A stretch of 64,000 nt of DNA, from the NCBI GenBank assembly GCA_027922465.2, contig BQMF02000219.1:62001-126000 (forward strand), written 5' to 3'. Below, in pieces: positions 1-11,408 of this stretch. The stretch comes from Turritopsis dohrnii. Its lineage: Eukaryota; Cnidaria; Hydrozoa; Anthoathecata; Oceaniidae. A model generated the notes under the pieces. That model worked only from the letters and a program-made list of their open reading frames with translations, had not been told where the DNA came from and did not search any database. How positions within the stretch are numbered: the stretch's first letter is position 1; each line of letters opens with the position of its first letter. The position numbers and the translations under genes were made by a program.

Positions 1-734
1 TGCATATTTTTATGAATCCTGTTAAACATTTGATCTAAAATATACACAGTGACGACAACTAAAACACAAAAATTAATGTAGTGGAACTTTCTTTTTGTAA
101 AAGTTTCATTACTTCAGGTCTATTCTTCTCAAAATTACAGCAGTTTCAAGGTATATTTCCAGTTTTTCTGATACTTTTTCATTAACATTGCAATATCTCT
201 TGTTCTGAAAAACATTCTTAAGTGTATAAGAATCTTAGTGGAAGTAAATTCAAATTTCAAAAATTCTCTAAAATGTCAAATGTTTGTAATCAGATACCAC
301 CAACAAAACGTAATTAATTATAATTAACTAGGATTCATCTATACTTTATACTTTATATATGTTTTTGTTTTGTGTTTTCTTTTATAATGAAACACAGCAA
401 CCTGCTAAACACCGACAACGATAGCTCTCCTAGCATATTCAACATCAATTTTTAATTTAAAACAAAATTTACAAAATATACATACCACACATTCATGGCC
501 TTGCCGCTTGGTGAATCTTTCTGAAGTGCGTGTGCAATTCAATTTCATTGGATTATTTCATAATTTGGCGGGAAAACAACCAAAAAACCGCGCGCACATC
601 GAAAAGTACATCAACAACCAAAAACAAAATGGAGCAAAAAGTATGTCCTTATAGAAATATAGACAATGAAACTATTTGATAAAAACAGGAAATGCTTTTT
701 TCAAAAAGAGATCAGCTACTTACTATACTTCAAC
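1..734. other. AT-rich DNA, nothing recognised
   Basis: No coding region, RNA gene or repeat boundary that I can support. The helicase scrap to its right would be expected to continue leftwards into its C-terminal part, but I see no such coding sequence here, so the Helitron copy is truncated or this DNA belongs to another insertion. Confidence 0.4.
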
Positions 735-850
735 GTTATTGTAATGTCGTTTAACCAACATTGGAATTCCAACGTTGCTGCAACGTTGTTATGTTATGTT
801 ATGTTGCAACTTCCAACCAACGTTGATACAACGTTGAAATGCCTACTGGG
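735..850. mobile_element. Orphan right end of a CCCAG-type element
   Basis: The last bases read TGCCTACTGGG, which on the other strand begin CCCAGTAGGCA, close to the CCCAGTGGGCAC ends of the large element starting at 1301. Inward lie several AACGTTG/CAACGTT palindromes, as in that element's arrays. It abuts the helicase scrap at 851 exactly where the helicase frame stops making sense. I find no matching left end in the window, so only one end is present or the rest is outside it. Confidence 0.6.
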
Positions 851-1300
851 AAACTGCATTTCCTGGCAATCTGTCCAACACCCCATTGTTAATGATTAAC
901 GATTGCTCGTTTGTTGGTGTCAAAATGGCTGTGGCGGCATATTCATGAGGTTCCAATCCGTCATACATCACCGATATAATAGAAGTGTTTTGGGGAACAA
1001 CGCAAAAATCGGAGATTTCAATTGAGCCTTTAGCAGGTTCATTTTGTTTTGTTGGCAGTTCACCATTACCAAGTTGTAATAACCAAGCACAGAATTCTTG
1101 TTCTTCCGGCCTGGCTCTCATGTTCTCAGTAAATGAGTACTTTACCACTGACGCCCACTAGGCAGAACTTGTCAAGCAAACTTCAATAATATCACTTGGT
1201 TTTGCTTTCTTCACAACTGGCAGACACTGACGAAAATCGCCACCCCACAAAAGTACCTTTCCCCCGAAAAGTACATCTCTACTGCAAATATCACGTAGTA
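851..1300 (-). pseudogene. PIF1-type helicase fragment of a RepHel Helitron
   Basis: Read on the minus strand from 1300 down, the translation contains LFGGKVLLWGGDFRQCLPVV, the Walker B/GDxxQ region of Helitron PIF1-like helicases, followed about 35 residues later by an arginine-bearing stretch, FTENMRA, and the linker typical of this family, ending DRLPGNAV. An in-frame TAG lies just before WASVVKY. The fragment is flanked on both sides by CCCAG-type transposon ends (850 and 1301), so it is a slice of a Helitron between two insertions. The N-terminal helicase motif (Walker A) and the C-terminal motifs are absent. The same helicase type occurs in the plus-strand copy at 56-57.6 kb. Not functional. 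Confidence 0.8.
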
Positions 1301-2480
1301 CCCAGTGGGCACACAACGTTGTGACAACGTTGTATTCTAGTTATATTTTGGTCGCGACGTCGGCGACGCATTGACAACGTTGTATCAACGTCATGTTTGC
1401 AACGTTGTGCTGATCAACCTGAAAACAATGTTGTTACAACGTAAGTACTGTAACGTTAGAACAACATCCTTGATTACAACGTCATCTCAACGTTATCTTT
1501 ACAACGTTGTGGTAACGTCGTTGAAATGACGTTATAACGACGTGATTTTAAAGACGTTAGAACAACATCCGTGATTACAACGTCGTCTTAACGTTGTCCT
1601 TACAACGTTGTGGTAACTTCGTTCAAGTGACGTTATAATGACGTAATATTAAAGACGTTAGAACAACATCCTTGTTTACAACGTTGTGTCCACGTTGTCT
1701 CTAAAACGTTGTGGTAACGTCGCTCAAATAACGTTATAACGACGTAATATTAAAGACGTTAGAACAACATTCTTGATTACAACGTTGTGTCCACGTTGTC
1801 TCTAAAACGTTGTGGTAACGTCACGCAAATAACGTTATAACGACGTAATATTAAAGACGTTAGAACAACATCCTTGCTTACAACGTTGTGTCCACGTTGT
1901 CTCTAAAACGTTGTGGTAACGTCGCTCAAATAACGTTATAACGACGTAATATTAAAGACGTTAGAACAACATCTTTGCTTACAACGTTGTGTCCACGTTG
2001 TCTCTAAAACGTTGTGGTAACGTCGCTCAAATAACGTTATAACGACGTAATATTAAAGACGTTAGAACAACATCCTTGCTTACAACGTTGTGTCCACGTT
2101 GTCTCTAAAACGTTGTGGTAACGTCGCTCAAATAACGTTATAACGACGTAATATTAAAGACGTTAGAACAACATCTTTGCTTACAACGTTGTGTCCACGT
2201 TGTCTCTAAAACGTTGTGGTAACGTCGCTCAAATAACGTTATAACGACGTAATATTAAAGCCGTAGAACAACATCCTTGTTTACAACGTTGTGTCCACGT
2301 CGTCTCTACAACGTTGTGGTAACGTCGTTCAAATGACGTTATAATGACGTAATATTAAAGACGTTAGAGCAAGAGCATGATTACAGCGTTTAGATCAACA
2401 GTGTCTTAACAATGTTGTGGCAATTTTTTTCAAGTGACGTGAGATGAGGTGTTGCAGCGATGTCAAAATAACATACTTCA
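1301..2480. repeat. Left subterminal array, 101-bp tandem units of AACGTT palindromes
   Basis: The motif AAAGACGTTAGAACAACAT recurs at 1550, 1651, 1752, 1853, 1954, 2055 and 2156, with variants at 2257 and 2357, giving a period of 101 bp and about nine units. Within each unit AACGTT, CAACGTTG and ACGT-centred palindromes repeat several times. The central units are nearly identical and the outer ones diverge, as expected for an array homogenised from the middle. Such subterminal repeats are transposase binding regions in CACTA-like elements; that role is inferred here. Confidence 0.9.
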
Positions 2481-5400
2481 GCCCAATTTCCAATTCAACC
2501 AAAAATTCATTATAGCAATTGTGAAACGAAGGGAAGAAAATCGGTATTGTTATTAGTCCTTTACTTCCCTCTCTTTTCCAAACTCAAAAGCGAAAGACAC
2601 TTTTTTGGAATAAGGTGCGATAAATTTGACTGGAGTAATCGCGTTGGTCATGGAAAAGGCGTATGAGCGACATTAGCATAAACAGATTATGCAAAAGAAA
2701 GTACAATTTTGCTTCTACGGTTTTTAGACCTTGAGTAGTGATAAAAATATAACATCCATTTGCTGCGATTGGATTTGAATGTTGAGATGACATCATGTTA
2801 AAATTCAACGTTTAACATACCTAAATACATCGGTATCACGAAAGAACAAAACCGTTTGAAAAGACGCACTGCCAAAAAACTGAAATGAACTTCTTTACAA
2901 TATACCCATACCTATCACAAATGGCCCAAATTCATTATGAAAACATTAACCGTCATTACCGCACCCTTATAACCATAAAGATACAGTAATTGCTGAGACG
3001 CCCGACGACGAGACTATCAAAACTTGAAAAGGAAACAAGAAGAGGAAGAGTAACAATAGACTGAAGGCGAAATTTGAAGCAATCAAATCAGAGCTTTTTG
3101 CTGCAGATGAAGATGTAGTCTTTTTGGGGAAAAAAGATTGGAAAACTTCAAATTTTATCATGCAAAAGCTTTTCGTTCGTAAACATCGTCAGTGCAATGA
3201 CACTGACATTGTTATCTTAACATCCTATATTTTTGTGTTTGTAATCAAATGAGAAACGAGCAAGCCCGCTTTGCCGGGATCTCGGTATTTCACAACAGCG
3301 AGATATCGGTATAGTGGGCTGATGATATTCTCATGTGATGTCCTTCAAGTGGGCCAGCCCGCTTTGCCAGGACAAAATTAAATGAACTGCGCATGCGTCA
3401 ATGGTTGAAACATTTTTACACTAAAATAACTAGTCGTGTAAATTAATTACGCGCTTGAAATGAGTGCGAAATTTTCTTAACGCGAATAGGCAAATCTTAA
3501 AGGGTGCATAATTAACGCGAATAGGCCCAATTTTTCAGATGAAAAAAAACTAGAAATGCTTTGCATCACGACAAATCGCGCATTGAAAAAGAAATTCGCC
3601 GTTTTTGCCAATTTGTTTTCACAAAATTTTATCACTTTCACTACTGGATTAGCTCAAAGAAAACGAGAACTATCATCGCGTGTAAATCAGACCTAATCAA
3701 CGTTGTTCTGAAAGAAGTATTGATCTATAAGTTGCAAAGCCATAGTAACAGATAAGTTTCGAGTGAATCAACTTAAAAACGTGTTTTGATAAAAGATACC
3801 ACCATTACATAAAATAAACACAAGGTGAATCATTTGATCACAGGCTATTTTTTGATGGCACGACCATCACTTTGCATTTCAAACACCTCGTTATACATGA
3901 TTTGAATGAAACAATGAAATTCTGTTGCTTATAAATGTTTTTGCTTCAAATAAGTAATATACCCTAGTTAATATAAAAAAAACTATTTAAAAGAATTGTC
4001 CTTGATTGCGTTTTCGTTGCTTTTGCAAGCGTTTGCAAGATCCACTCCACTGCAGGGGCATTACTGATAATATGGCGTATGTAAAGATAACTCTATCTAA
4101 GGATATTCTTGACGAACTACTCTTTCCACCCGAATAAACGAATAAACGTATATAAAATATATCCATTTACGCTGATTTATTCCGAAGAATATCAGAGAAA
4201 AACCTAAACTTTTTTGGTAAGAAAGTTTATTTTAGAGGTGAAAAACTTTCGCGTTTTTGAAATTTTTGAAGGCACAAACGTTTGAATGTTTTACCTTAGA
4301 AAGGATAAGAAACCTGCTTGAGGCTCCGCGACGCATAGGTCGTTACAATCGCAAATTACGCTGCTGGAACATGGACAATGGAAAATGGAAACAATGACAT
4401 TGAAAGGAAAGTCTTCAATCGCGACTATCAAAAAGCATGGGACAGAAACAGAATTGCCAACATCAAAAATTTATTTATGAGGGAACATTAGACACATTAA
4501 TGTGAATGTTCTATTTTTTTATGAACACAACATCCGTTAAGGTTTGTTTACAAATACTTAAGCCATAGAAACTATAGCGAACAGAAAGTTTCGCGAGAGT
4601 CAAAGAATCAAATTTTGTGGATAAAACTTTTATGAATTAGAAACCAATTTTTTCGCGAGCATAGACTTTTCGCGAGTCGAGAAAATATGAAATCTTAGAA
4701 GCAGGGCTTTTTCCAAAAAAACCCAACTTTTTTATGCTTTTTTTGCTATAAAACTACCTAATTAACTTTTTTTTTATTTTCCTCCCTAGGATTAACTTCT
4801 GCGAAAAAGGGCTAAAAATTGCCAAAATCCTCTCGCGAAAGTTTCTAAGCTTAATGTATGCCATTTACAAATACAACACAGATTGTAGAAAATACAACAC
4901 ACTCTCAGTAAATAAAAACAATTTGATTAATCAGTCTACTAAAAAATATTCTTTAACATAAAAGATTGGAGTAAAAATTAGTGAACAAAAGTGGGTAATT
5001 CTTATACAAAAATAAATATTTACAAACCCTATTTTATCTACTTGTAACTCAATAAGATTCCACAAAAAGTATTTGTCTACTTAAAAAGTTTGTTAAAATC
5101 CTCCTGAAAGTAAATCTTGTGAAAGCTGATAACTGCATTTTCTTGAAAAGTACCCTCGCTGGAATACAAGCGGTCCTAAATACAAGTTGCAGTTATGTAA
5201 TTGAACCGAGCTGAGCCCATCATTGCTAGGGATTATGAGATGAAAATAGCCCAAAAGTTTTCAAACAGTGCCTTCTGACAAACTACTGACAAAGCATTAC
5301 AGTAAAGTGAAATCACCCTCAAAACACTGTATTCGTGATATTCAAAAAAGCATTCATCACATCCCTTATCATTAGAACGATCAACAAAATGAGAACCAAC

Positions 5401-5709
5401 CAATACTGCACCAAACTATAAGGTAATAAATCAACAATATATACATATAGATATATACATAAGAAACTTAAAATAAAAAATTAAAATAAATATGCAATGC
5501 ACTTGTGGCTTGTTTGCAGTTCACTCCTGAAGCGGCTCTTCTGTCCTGCAAGTATAATTGATAAACAGAATTAATTGCTCTTTTGAAATTGCAGGTTTAT
5601 AGAACAGGTCAGTAGTTACGAGAGTGAACTACAAATAAGCCGCACTTGTTACATGAAACTTGTTATATAAACCACAGCAATTGCCAGTAACATGCAGTAA
5701 TTTTCAATT
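2481..5709. other. Non-coding interior of the large element
   Basis: No supported gene. Small local features: GCCCGCTTTGCC occurs twice (about 3266 and 3366) next to a CTCGGTAT / GATATCGGTAT pair, and TTAACGCGAATAGGC occurs twice (about 3478 and 3512). These look like remnants of short repeats rather than genes. Confidence 0.4.
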
Positions 5710-6369
5710 TTAAAAACAGCTGCTTTTATCATTTCTATGACGTCGCAAACTTGAGCTATGGGAAAACAATTTCCCACACTTCATACAAGATATTTTCTTT
5801 TTTTCATGAATACTGCTAATATGTTCCTTTAAATACCTATTCTTCTTGAAGAGTTTGTTACAATCACGAAAAGTACATTGAATTGTTGGAGTTTGATCAC
5901 CCTTTCCACAACAACTTTCATGTGCATTTTTGACATATTCATGCACAAATCGTTTATGACAGTGTAGGCAACTGTATTGAACTATGTTATGTTGAAGATG
6001 TAAATGGCTTGCTAGCTCTTTTTTATGCAAAAAGGATTGTGGACAAAAATTACAAACGTTCTTGGTCTTCTTAGTGGCAGCCGTCTGCCTTCTGATAAGC
6101 CTTTTAGTTAGTGTTACGTCAGAATTACAACGAAAGGTTTTTTTACATAAATTACGTCTGCTGTCACCCTTGCCGACGATCAAACTTTCTTTGACATGCT
6201 CAGCTGCACTGTCTCCTAATGTCGATGAAGAAATAATTTCCTGTTTATTTGGTGGCGAATCTTTTCTCTGGAAAAAGTTGTTTATGCCAACTATAGGTTG
6301 AACTTTCTCATCTTCACTCCAATCATCTTCGAAACGTAAATCATCAGGTAAAATTACGGACATCTTCAA
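5710..6369 (-). CDS. C2H2 zinc-finger protein, 219 aa
   Basis: A single uninterrupted frame of 219 residues starting MKMSVILPDDL. The first 100 residues are low in structure, with a basic patch around 85-105. Four C2H2-like fingers follow at about 105-219: CNFCPQSF with HLHLQH, CLHCHKRF with HESCC (the last ligand is Cys), CTFRDCNKLF with HISSIH, and CMKCGKLF with a final His and Cys. Spacing between the fingers is irregular, unlike KRAB-type arrays. It would act as a nuclear DNA- or RNA-binding protein. It lies on the strand opposite to the transposase and DUF4806 genes of the same large element, so it may be a third gene of the transposon or captured cargo. The intact frame amid decayed DNA suggests it is or recently was functional. 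I cannot name an orthologue. Confidence 0.75.
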   Translation of the reverse strand: MKMSVILPDDLRFEDDWSEDEKVQPIVGINNFFQRKDSPPNKQEIISSSTLGDSAAEHVKESLIVGKGDSRRNLCKKTFRCNSDVTLTKRLIRRQTAATKKTKNVCNFCPQSFLHKKELASHLHLQHNIVQYSCLHCHKRFVHEYVKNAHESCCGKGDQTPTIQCTFRDCNKLFKKNRYLKEHISSIHEKKKISCMKCGKLFSHSSSLRRHRNDKSSCF

Positions 6370-6464
6370 ACTGACCAGCGTAGCATAAAAGTTTCATAGA
6401 AATTGACTAGCGTAGCAAATGGACTAGCGTAGCATAAAAATGTTTCGCTTTTTAAAAATAAGAA

Positions 6465-7285
6465 AAAATATTATTTATTTATTTATTAATTCTTTATTTT
6501 CAGTTGACATAATTCAATATATAAATATACAAATATCCATATAAAGAATGATATAGCTATGGTAAAAATATGCTAATTCAAGTCAACTCGGGTTAAAATA
6601 TAAAAATAATCAAAGTAAAAAATAAACAAAACGTATAAAAAAGTGTACCTGACCGTTCATTCGTTTTTGTGCATTTTTTACGTCATGTAACTTGCTGGGC
6701 AGTTCAGAAGCAAATGAACGATCAGTTACAGTTATGTGTAGTTCAGTTTCAAAGGGAGAAAGGGGCGCAGTTCAAATGTAACCGAGATTTTGTACATAGT
6801 TTTTGCATAGACGGCAAGGACAGTTATTAGGTTTCCACTTTTTGATACTGATTTTAAAGGACGAAAGAGTTTCGACTTCTTTTATTTCAGACGGCAAAGT
6901 ATTCCATAGTTTTGCGCCAATATATCTCAAACTCTCCATTCCAAAATTTGTGGTCCTTACTTTAGGGGTCAAAAAATCATCATTTGTTCTAAGGCTGTAA
7001 GTACACTGAAGTTTTCTTACAAAGATTTCGTTTAAAAGTGCTGGTGATAAGTTATTTTTGACTTTATAAAATTCTATCATGAGAAGCCGCAGGTTCCTAA
7101 CATGCACAGAGACAGAGCCGTCGTTTTCTCGCAATTCTTCAAGGGATGAATGTTTATCATTATATATCATCCGAAGGCAACGTTCTTGCAGACGATTAAT
7201 TCTGTTATTAAAACTTCTGTTATGACACATCCATACTAAAGGACAGTAATTAAACGCAATAAACGTGAGCAAAAAATATTTGTTC
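6465..7285 (-). mobile_element. 5'-truncated CR1-type retroposon, 3' end
   Basis: Minus-strand coding from 7272 to 6772 (166 aa) is the C-terminal end of a CR1-clade ORF2: FNYCPLVWMCH, NRINRLQERCLR, PKVRTTNFG, GAKLWNTLPSEIK and CPCRLCKNYVQNLG are all near-identical in order to the longer CR1 copy at 33.9-37.8 kb. The 3' terminus ends GTCAACTGAAAATAAAG and then a short (AAAT) repeat at about 6471-6490, the same terminus as the longer copy. No reverse-transcriptase core remains, so this is a typical dead-on-arrival copy. It lies inside the 18.4-kb element downstream of the zinc-finger gene. Confidence 0.85.
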
Positions 7286-9622
7286 CGTAAATTATTAGTG
7301 TTTTGAAAAAAAACATAGGCGACATGCTATTTAGAAACATAGTTAACTTTACTCATGTTCTCACCTTTTTGCCTCACTTAGCTAAAACATTTACTTGCGT
7401 TCACACAATCATAGAGTCGTCTAGTAAAGTTCATAACAAATACGCGCGAATGAAAATGCTCAAATCAATTTCAATAGATTCGAACACTTAAAAAATCAGG
7501 CATGGCTCTTGTGAGTTCTTTTTCTCTTCATATCGCAACATATACTGTGTTACGTAAATTTCAATTATATATTTTCATCATATTTTAAATCAACCGTTTT
7601 TTTCAAAACGAAGTTTTTCAAGCCAAAGGAAAGAAGGTAAGAAGGATACATTTATTTTTTCTTTCATCGTTCTTGTTCTTATTACTTAATGTTATTAGTA
7701 TTAAGTTTTTCTTGCTGAAAACTTCATGAATCATCTCAATACACAAATTACTTGCTGTGGCTATGTTGGCACGGAATGTAGCAATTACATTTTGTCTTCT
7801 GTATGTATGTACTATGTATTTCATGGAAAATGAAAAAATATTCTTTCGTATGTATGTTTTACTACTTTATTTCTCAAAAAACTATAAAAAAAACCCATTT
7901 GATTAGCCTTGCAAGCTGTGATGAAGAACTGTGAAAAATGTACTAGAAATCTACTAATAAAGTCAAGCATAACATCTATAAAAAACTGTTTAAACAAATG
8001 AATGTGTGTAATAGAGTCTGCGGTGTGTGTAAATTAACCAAGAAATGAAAATTAACAATGGTCAAATGATTTATCAAAATAGATAACATCTGTGGAAAAG
8101 CAACAGTCTGAAGCAATGAGGATTACTGGCTACTTCTAAAAACAGAACAGGTTGTAGTATACAAAATTATTTTGAAGATGAGACTTTAAACTTACTCAAT
8201 CAGATTTTCTGGTTTAACAATCTTTTAAATCAGTCACTAGCTTACAAAAGCTAAATAAACTTTGGTTGTGATGAAGTTTTAAATTTACTGCAGGAAATTC
8301 ACATTCACTTTTATCTATGCCACAACAGTTTTAGAACAATTTTTTTAGAAAGAATGTTCAAGAAAGCTATGAAGATAGTTAATTAGTTTTGAATTAAGCA
8401 AAAATACTTTTGTTTTGTTACATAAAATATTATGTACTGAAGTATTTTAATACACAACAATTTTTAAATATTTATACATTTGAGAGAAGCACATCCAAAT
8501 TTATATGTAACTAGTAACTGGAGCTATCCTATACAACGATCGATACCAATTTTTTTTAATTTTTTATAACGTAAGAGAACAAAAAACAGCAGCATGTTTT
8601 GTCAACGTTTCGGGTGAAGACACCCATTTTCAAGACAAATTTTTTACAAAATGCACAAAGTATATATACAAATTTGTTTAACAACAATATGCCTCCAGGG
8701 AATCCATTTTTGTGCGAAGTAATTTTCACATATATTCAGATTTTAAAAACACCGAAGCTCCTGGAAAACGTTCAAAACCAAATTTTGATCTTTTTTTTTA
8801 CTAATTTTTTGAAGCTCTGTTCTTTTAACTCATTATTGTTGAAAGACTCAATACACAATGAGCCCCCCAAAAACATTTTGGACCCCTGAACCAATGTTTG
8901 TAAACTTGCGTATTGACTGGCATATATAATTTGTTTTTCAGATATTTTCAAAATTTGCTATTTGCAGTGTTGAACTTTTCTCTTTTACTAAATGGCAACA
9001 GCTTAGTATTCTTAAAAGCAAAGAAAAACAATTATGCTAGTTTTTTTGTTTAAATTTATTTGGTTTAATTTCAAATGGGCAAAAAATTAGTATATACAAA
9101 TACAGAATAACATGCATATAACAAATATGAAGAAACTAATTTTTGTAAACAATATTTTTTTCATGTCTTATTGAACGCATATATCTTTCATCCATAAATT
9201 AAATCTTAAAACAACTTATCATCACTTTATACTGTGAGGCTAAAGGTGGAAATGATTATTTTCTATCGTAAACTAACCAAGTTCCACTAAAGGGACCTTA
9301 AAAACAACAAAGTAATATGAAACCTTAATGCTTGCGAATTGACTGAATAAATTTTTGTGAAATTTGCGAAAATTAATTTAGTTAAATAGCTTTTTGGGAT
9401 AATTAGTGCCTATAATTTTCTACTTGTTTATTATTATCCCTAGTTTTAACAGTGCAGAAAAATGTTTGTATAAATGTGATATAATTCTTTGCCTAACTTT
9501 TTATTTAAGATTTACTTAGATTCATAAAGTGATGATATTAGTTTTTTTCCACAAGTAGGAACTAAGCTTTTCAAATTCCCTGAAAAATTTCTTTTAGTTT
9601 CATATTTTTTTCCTAATAGAAT
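7286..9622. other. AT-rich non-coding DNA upstream of the transposase gene
   Basis: No supported coding sequence. A possible 3' splice site, TTTTCCTAATAG, lies three bases before the transposase ATG at 9623, so an upstream non-coding exon could exist in this stretch; I could not identify its donor. Confidence 0.4.
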
Positions 9623-11238
9623 ATGGCTGCAAAGTATATGAAAAGCTGTCGGCGTATAAGAAAAGAAGTAGATGAATTGTTCCCATCGTATCAGCATTCT
9701 AATGAAAATTTTATTACTGTTGAGCCAAATTTGTCTAATACTAATGACATTTGTAATAATGTAACATCATTCTCACATAATTTGTCGTCAGCTGATGGAG
9801 ATCATGTGTTTGATTATGATTCTGAGGACAGCTATGTTTGCTCTTCATCTGAAGAAGCTTTGGTAATCAGCCACTGTGATGATTCTGATGAAGAAATTTT
9901 AACGGACTTTCCACGTGATCTTGCTTTTTGGGCAGCTCGTAATCATATCACACGGGCTGCCACCAATGAACTTCTTTTGTTGTTACGCAGCCAAGGCTTA
10001 AACTTGCCAAAAGATTCCAGAACATTGTTACATACACCTCGCACCGTTCCATGTGTAGATAAATGCTCTGGTCAGTACATTTACTTTGGAATTGAGAGTG
10101 GACTTATTAAGGAACTATCTAAGGCATGGAATATCAATAAACTAAAGACAGCGAAATTGATGTTCAATATTGATGGGATACCACTGTTTAAGTCGTCCAA
10201 TCAACAGTTTTGGCCTATCCTTTGCAAAGTTGACAAATCGAATGTATTTTTAGTTGCACTATTTTATGGAACTTCAAAGCCTGAACCTGTCTCAGATTAT
10301 CTGCATGATTTTTTAGAGGAATTGGCGTCTTTAACTGGTAAAGGAATTACTCTCCCTAATGGTGAACATATTGCTGTTGAACTCCATTGCTTTGTTTGTG
10401 ATGCACCTGCCAGAGCTTTTCTTAAAGGCACTATCAATCACACCGGTTATTCCTCTTGTGAAAGATGTGTTGATAATGGTACTTGGTGTGGACGAATTGT
10501 TTTTAATTCTGATACTTTGTATCCGTTGCGCAGGGAATCTGTGTTTTCAGAAATGGGATATTCTGAAAAGCACCAAGTAAAAAAAACTCCACTGATTGAT
10601 TACGGAATACCATGCATAAAAACATTACAATTAGATTACATGCATTTGGTATGCTTGGGAGTAGTCCGCAGAATGCTTCATTTTCTTAAAGGTGGACCAC
10701 GAAGCTGTAGGCTTTCACAAGGGCAAACAGCTGTAATATCTGATAAATTAGAAAGTCTTAATGGTTGCCTTCCTTCTGAGTTTTCACGACAACCGAGATC
10801 AATTCAACAACTTGATCGCTGGAAAGCTACTGAGTATCGCCAGTTTCTACTTTACACTGGGTCACTTGTACTTCGAGATGTTGTTGAAAAAAGTGTTTAT
10901 AGCCATTTTTTGCTGTTAATGGTTGCTCTTTCTATTTTGCTGTGTCTTGATAGCTGCACCGATTCTAACTTTGTCAACTATGCACGTGAACTGCTTCAAT
11001 ATTATGTCGGCAAATGTCGGTCTGTTTATGGTGAGACCTTTACAACATACAACGTTCAAAATCTGTTGCATATAGCTGATGATGTTGACTATTTCAAATG
11101 CTCTTTGAATGATATTTGTGCATTCCCATTCGAAAATCATTTGCAGATAATCAAGAACTTAGTAAGAAATTCTAATAATCCTATTGTTCAGGTGGCCAAA
11201 AGAATCAGTGAATTGGAAAAGGCAGATTTAGAAGGTGG
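9623..11238 (+). CDS. TNP2/CACTA-type transposase, N-terminal and catalytic part
   Basis: About 535 residues read without a break from MAAKYMKSCRRIRKEVDELF. An acidic stretch (60-95) is followed by LAFWAARNHITRAATNELL (about 100-118). The catalytic core then shows FNIDGIPLFKSSN (181-193), FWPIL, LVALFYGTSKPEPVSDYL (about 210-227), HCFVCDAPARAF (255-266), a CxxC pair SSCERCVDNG (about 278-287) and LDYMHLVCLGVVRRML (about 338-352). These match the Transposase_21/TNP2 pattern of En/Spm elements; Asp184 and Asp260 are likely catalytic acids. It would cut and paste the surrounding element in the nucleus. The coding is cut at about 11239, where a homopolymer T run and a retrotransposon begin; the C-terminal part resumes at about 15747. 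If the retrotransposon sits in an intron the gene could still work, but I see no good donor at the junction. Confidence 0.88.
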
Positions 11239-11279
<41 letters not shown>

Positions 11280-11408
11280 AATTTGACGTCACCAAGATCA
11301 GACGTTCTTGAAGAACAACAACATCAATTTTCCTTACATCCAAAGAACATTACTCAATAATTACAGCTAAAAAGAAAAACTACCAACAACATAAAAGGAT
11401 ACGCTATA

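Noticed and set aside
1450..2440. Regularly spaced repeats resembling a CRISPR array
   Set aside because: The units are contiguous 101-bp tandem copies with no unique spacers, in animal DNA with introns, and they mirror an array at the other transposon end.
2584..4000. Several 60-75 residue frames
   Set aside because: AT-rich chance frames without motifs, splice context or codon character.
11239..11277. Poly-T as the tail of a separate minus-strand retroposon
   Set aside because: No minus-strand retroposon sequence adjoins it on the left; the transposase frame runs right up to it.
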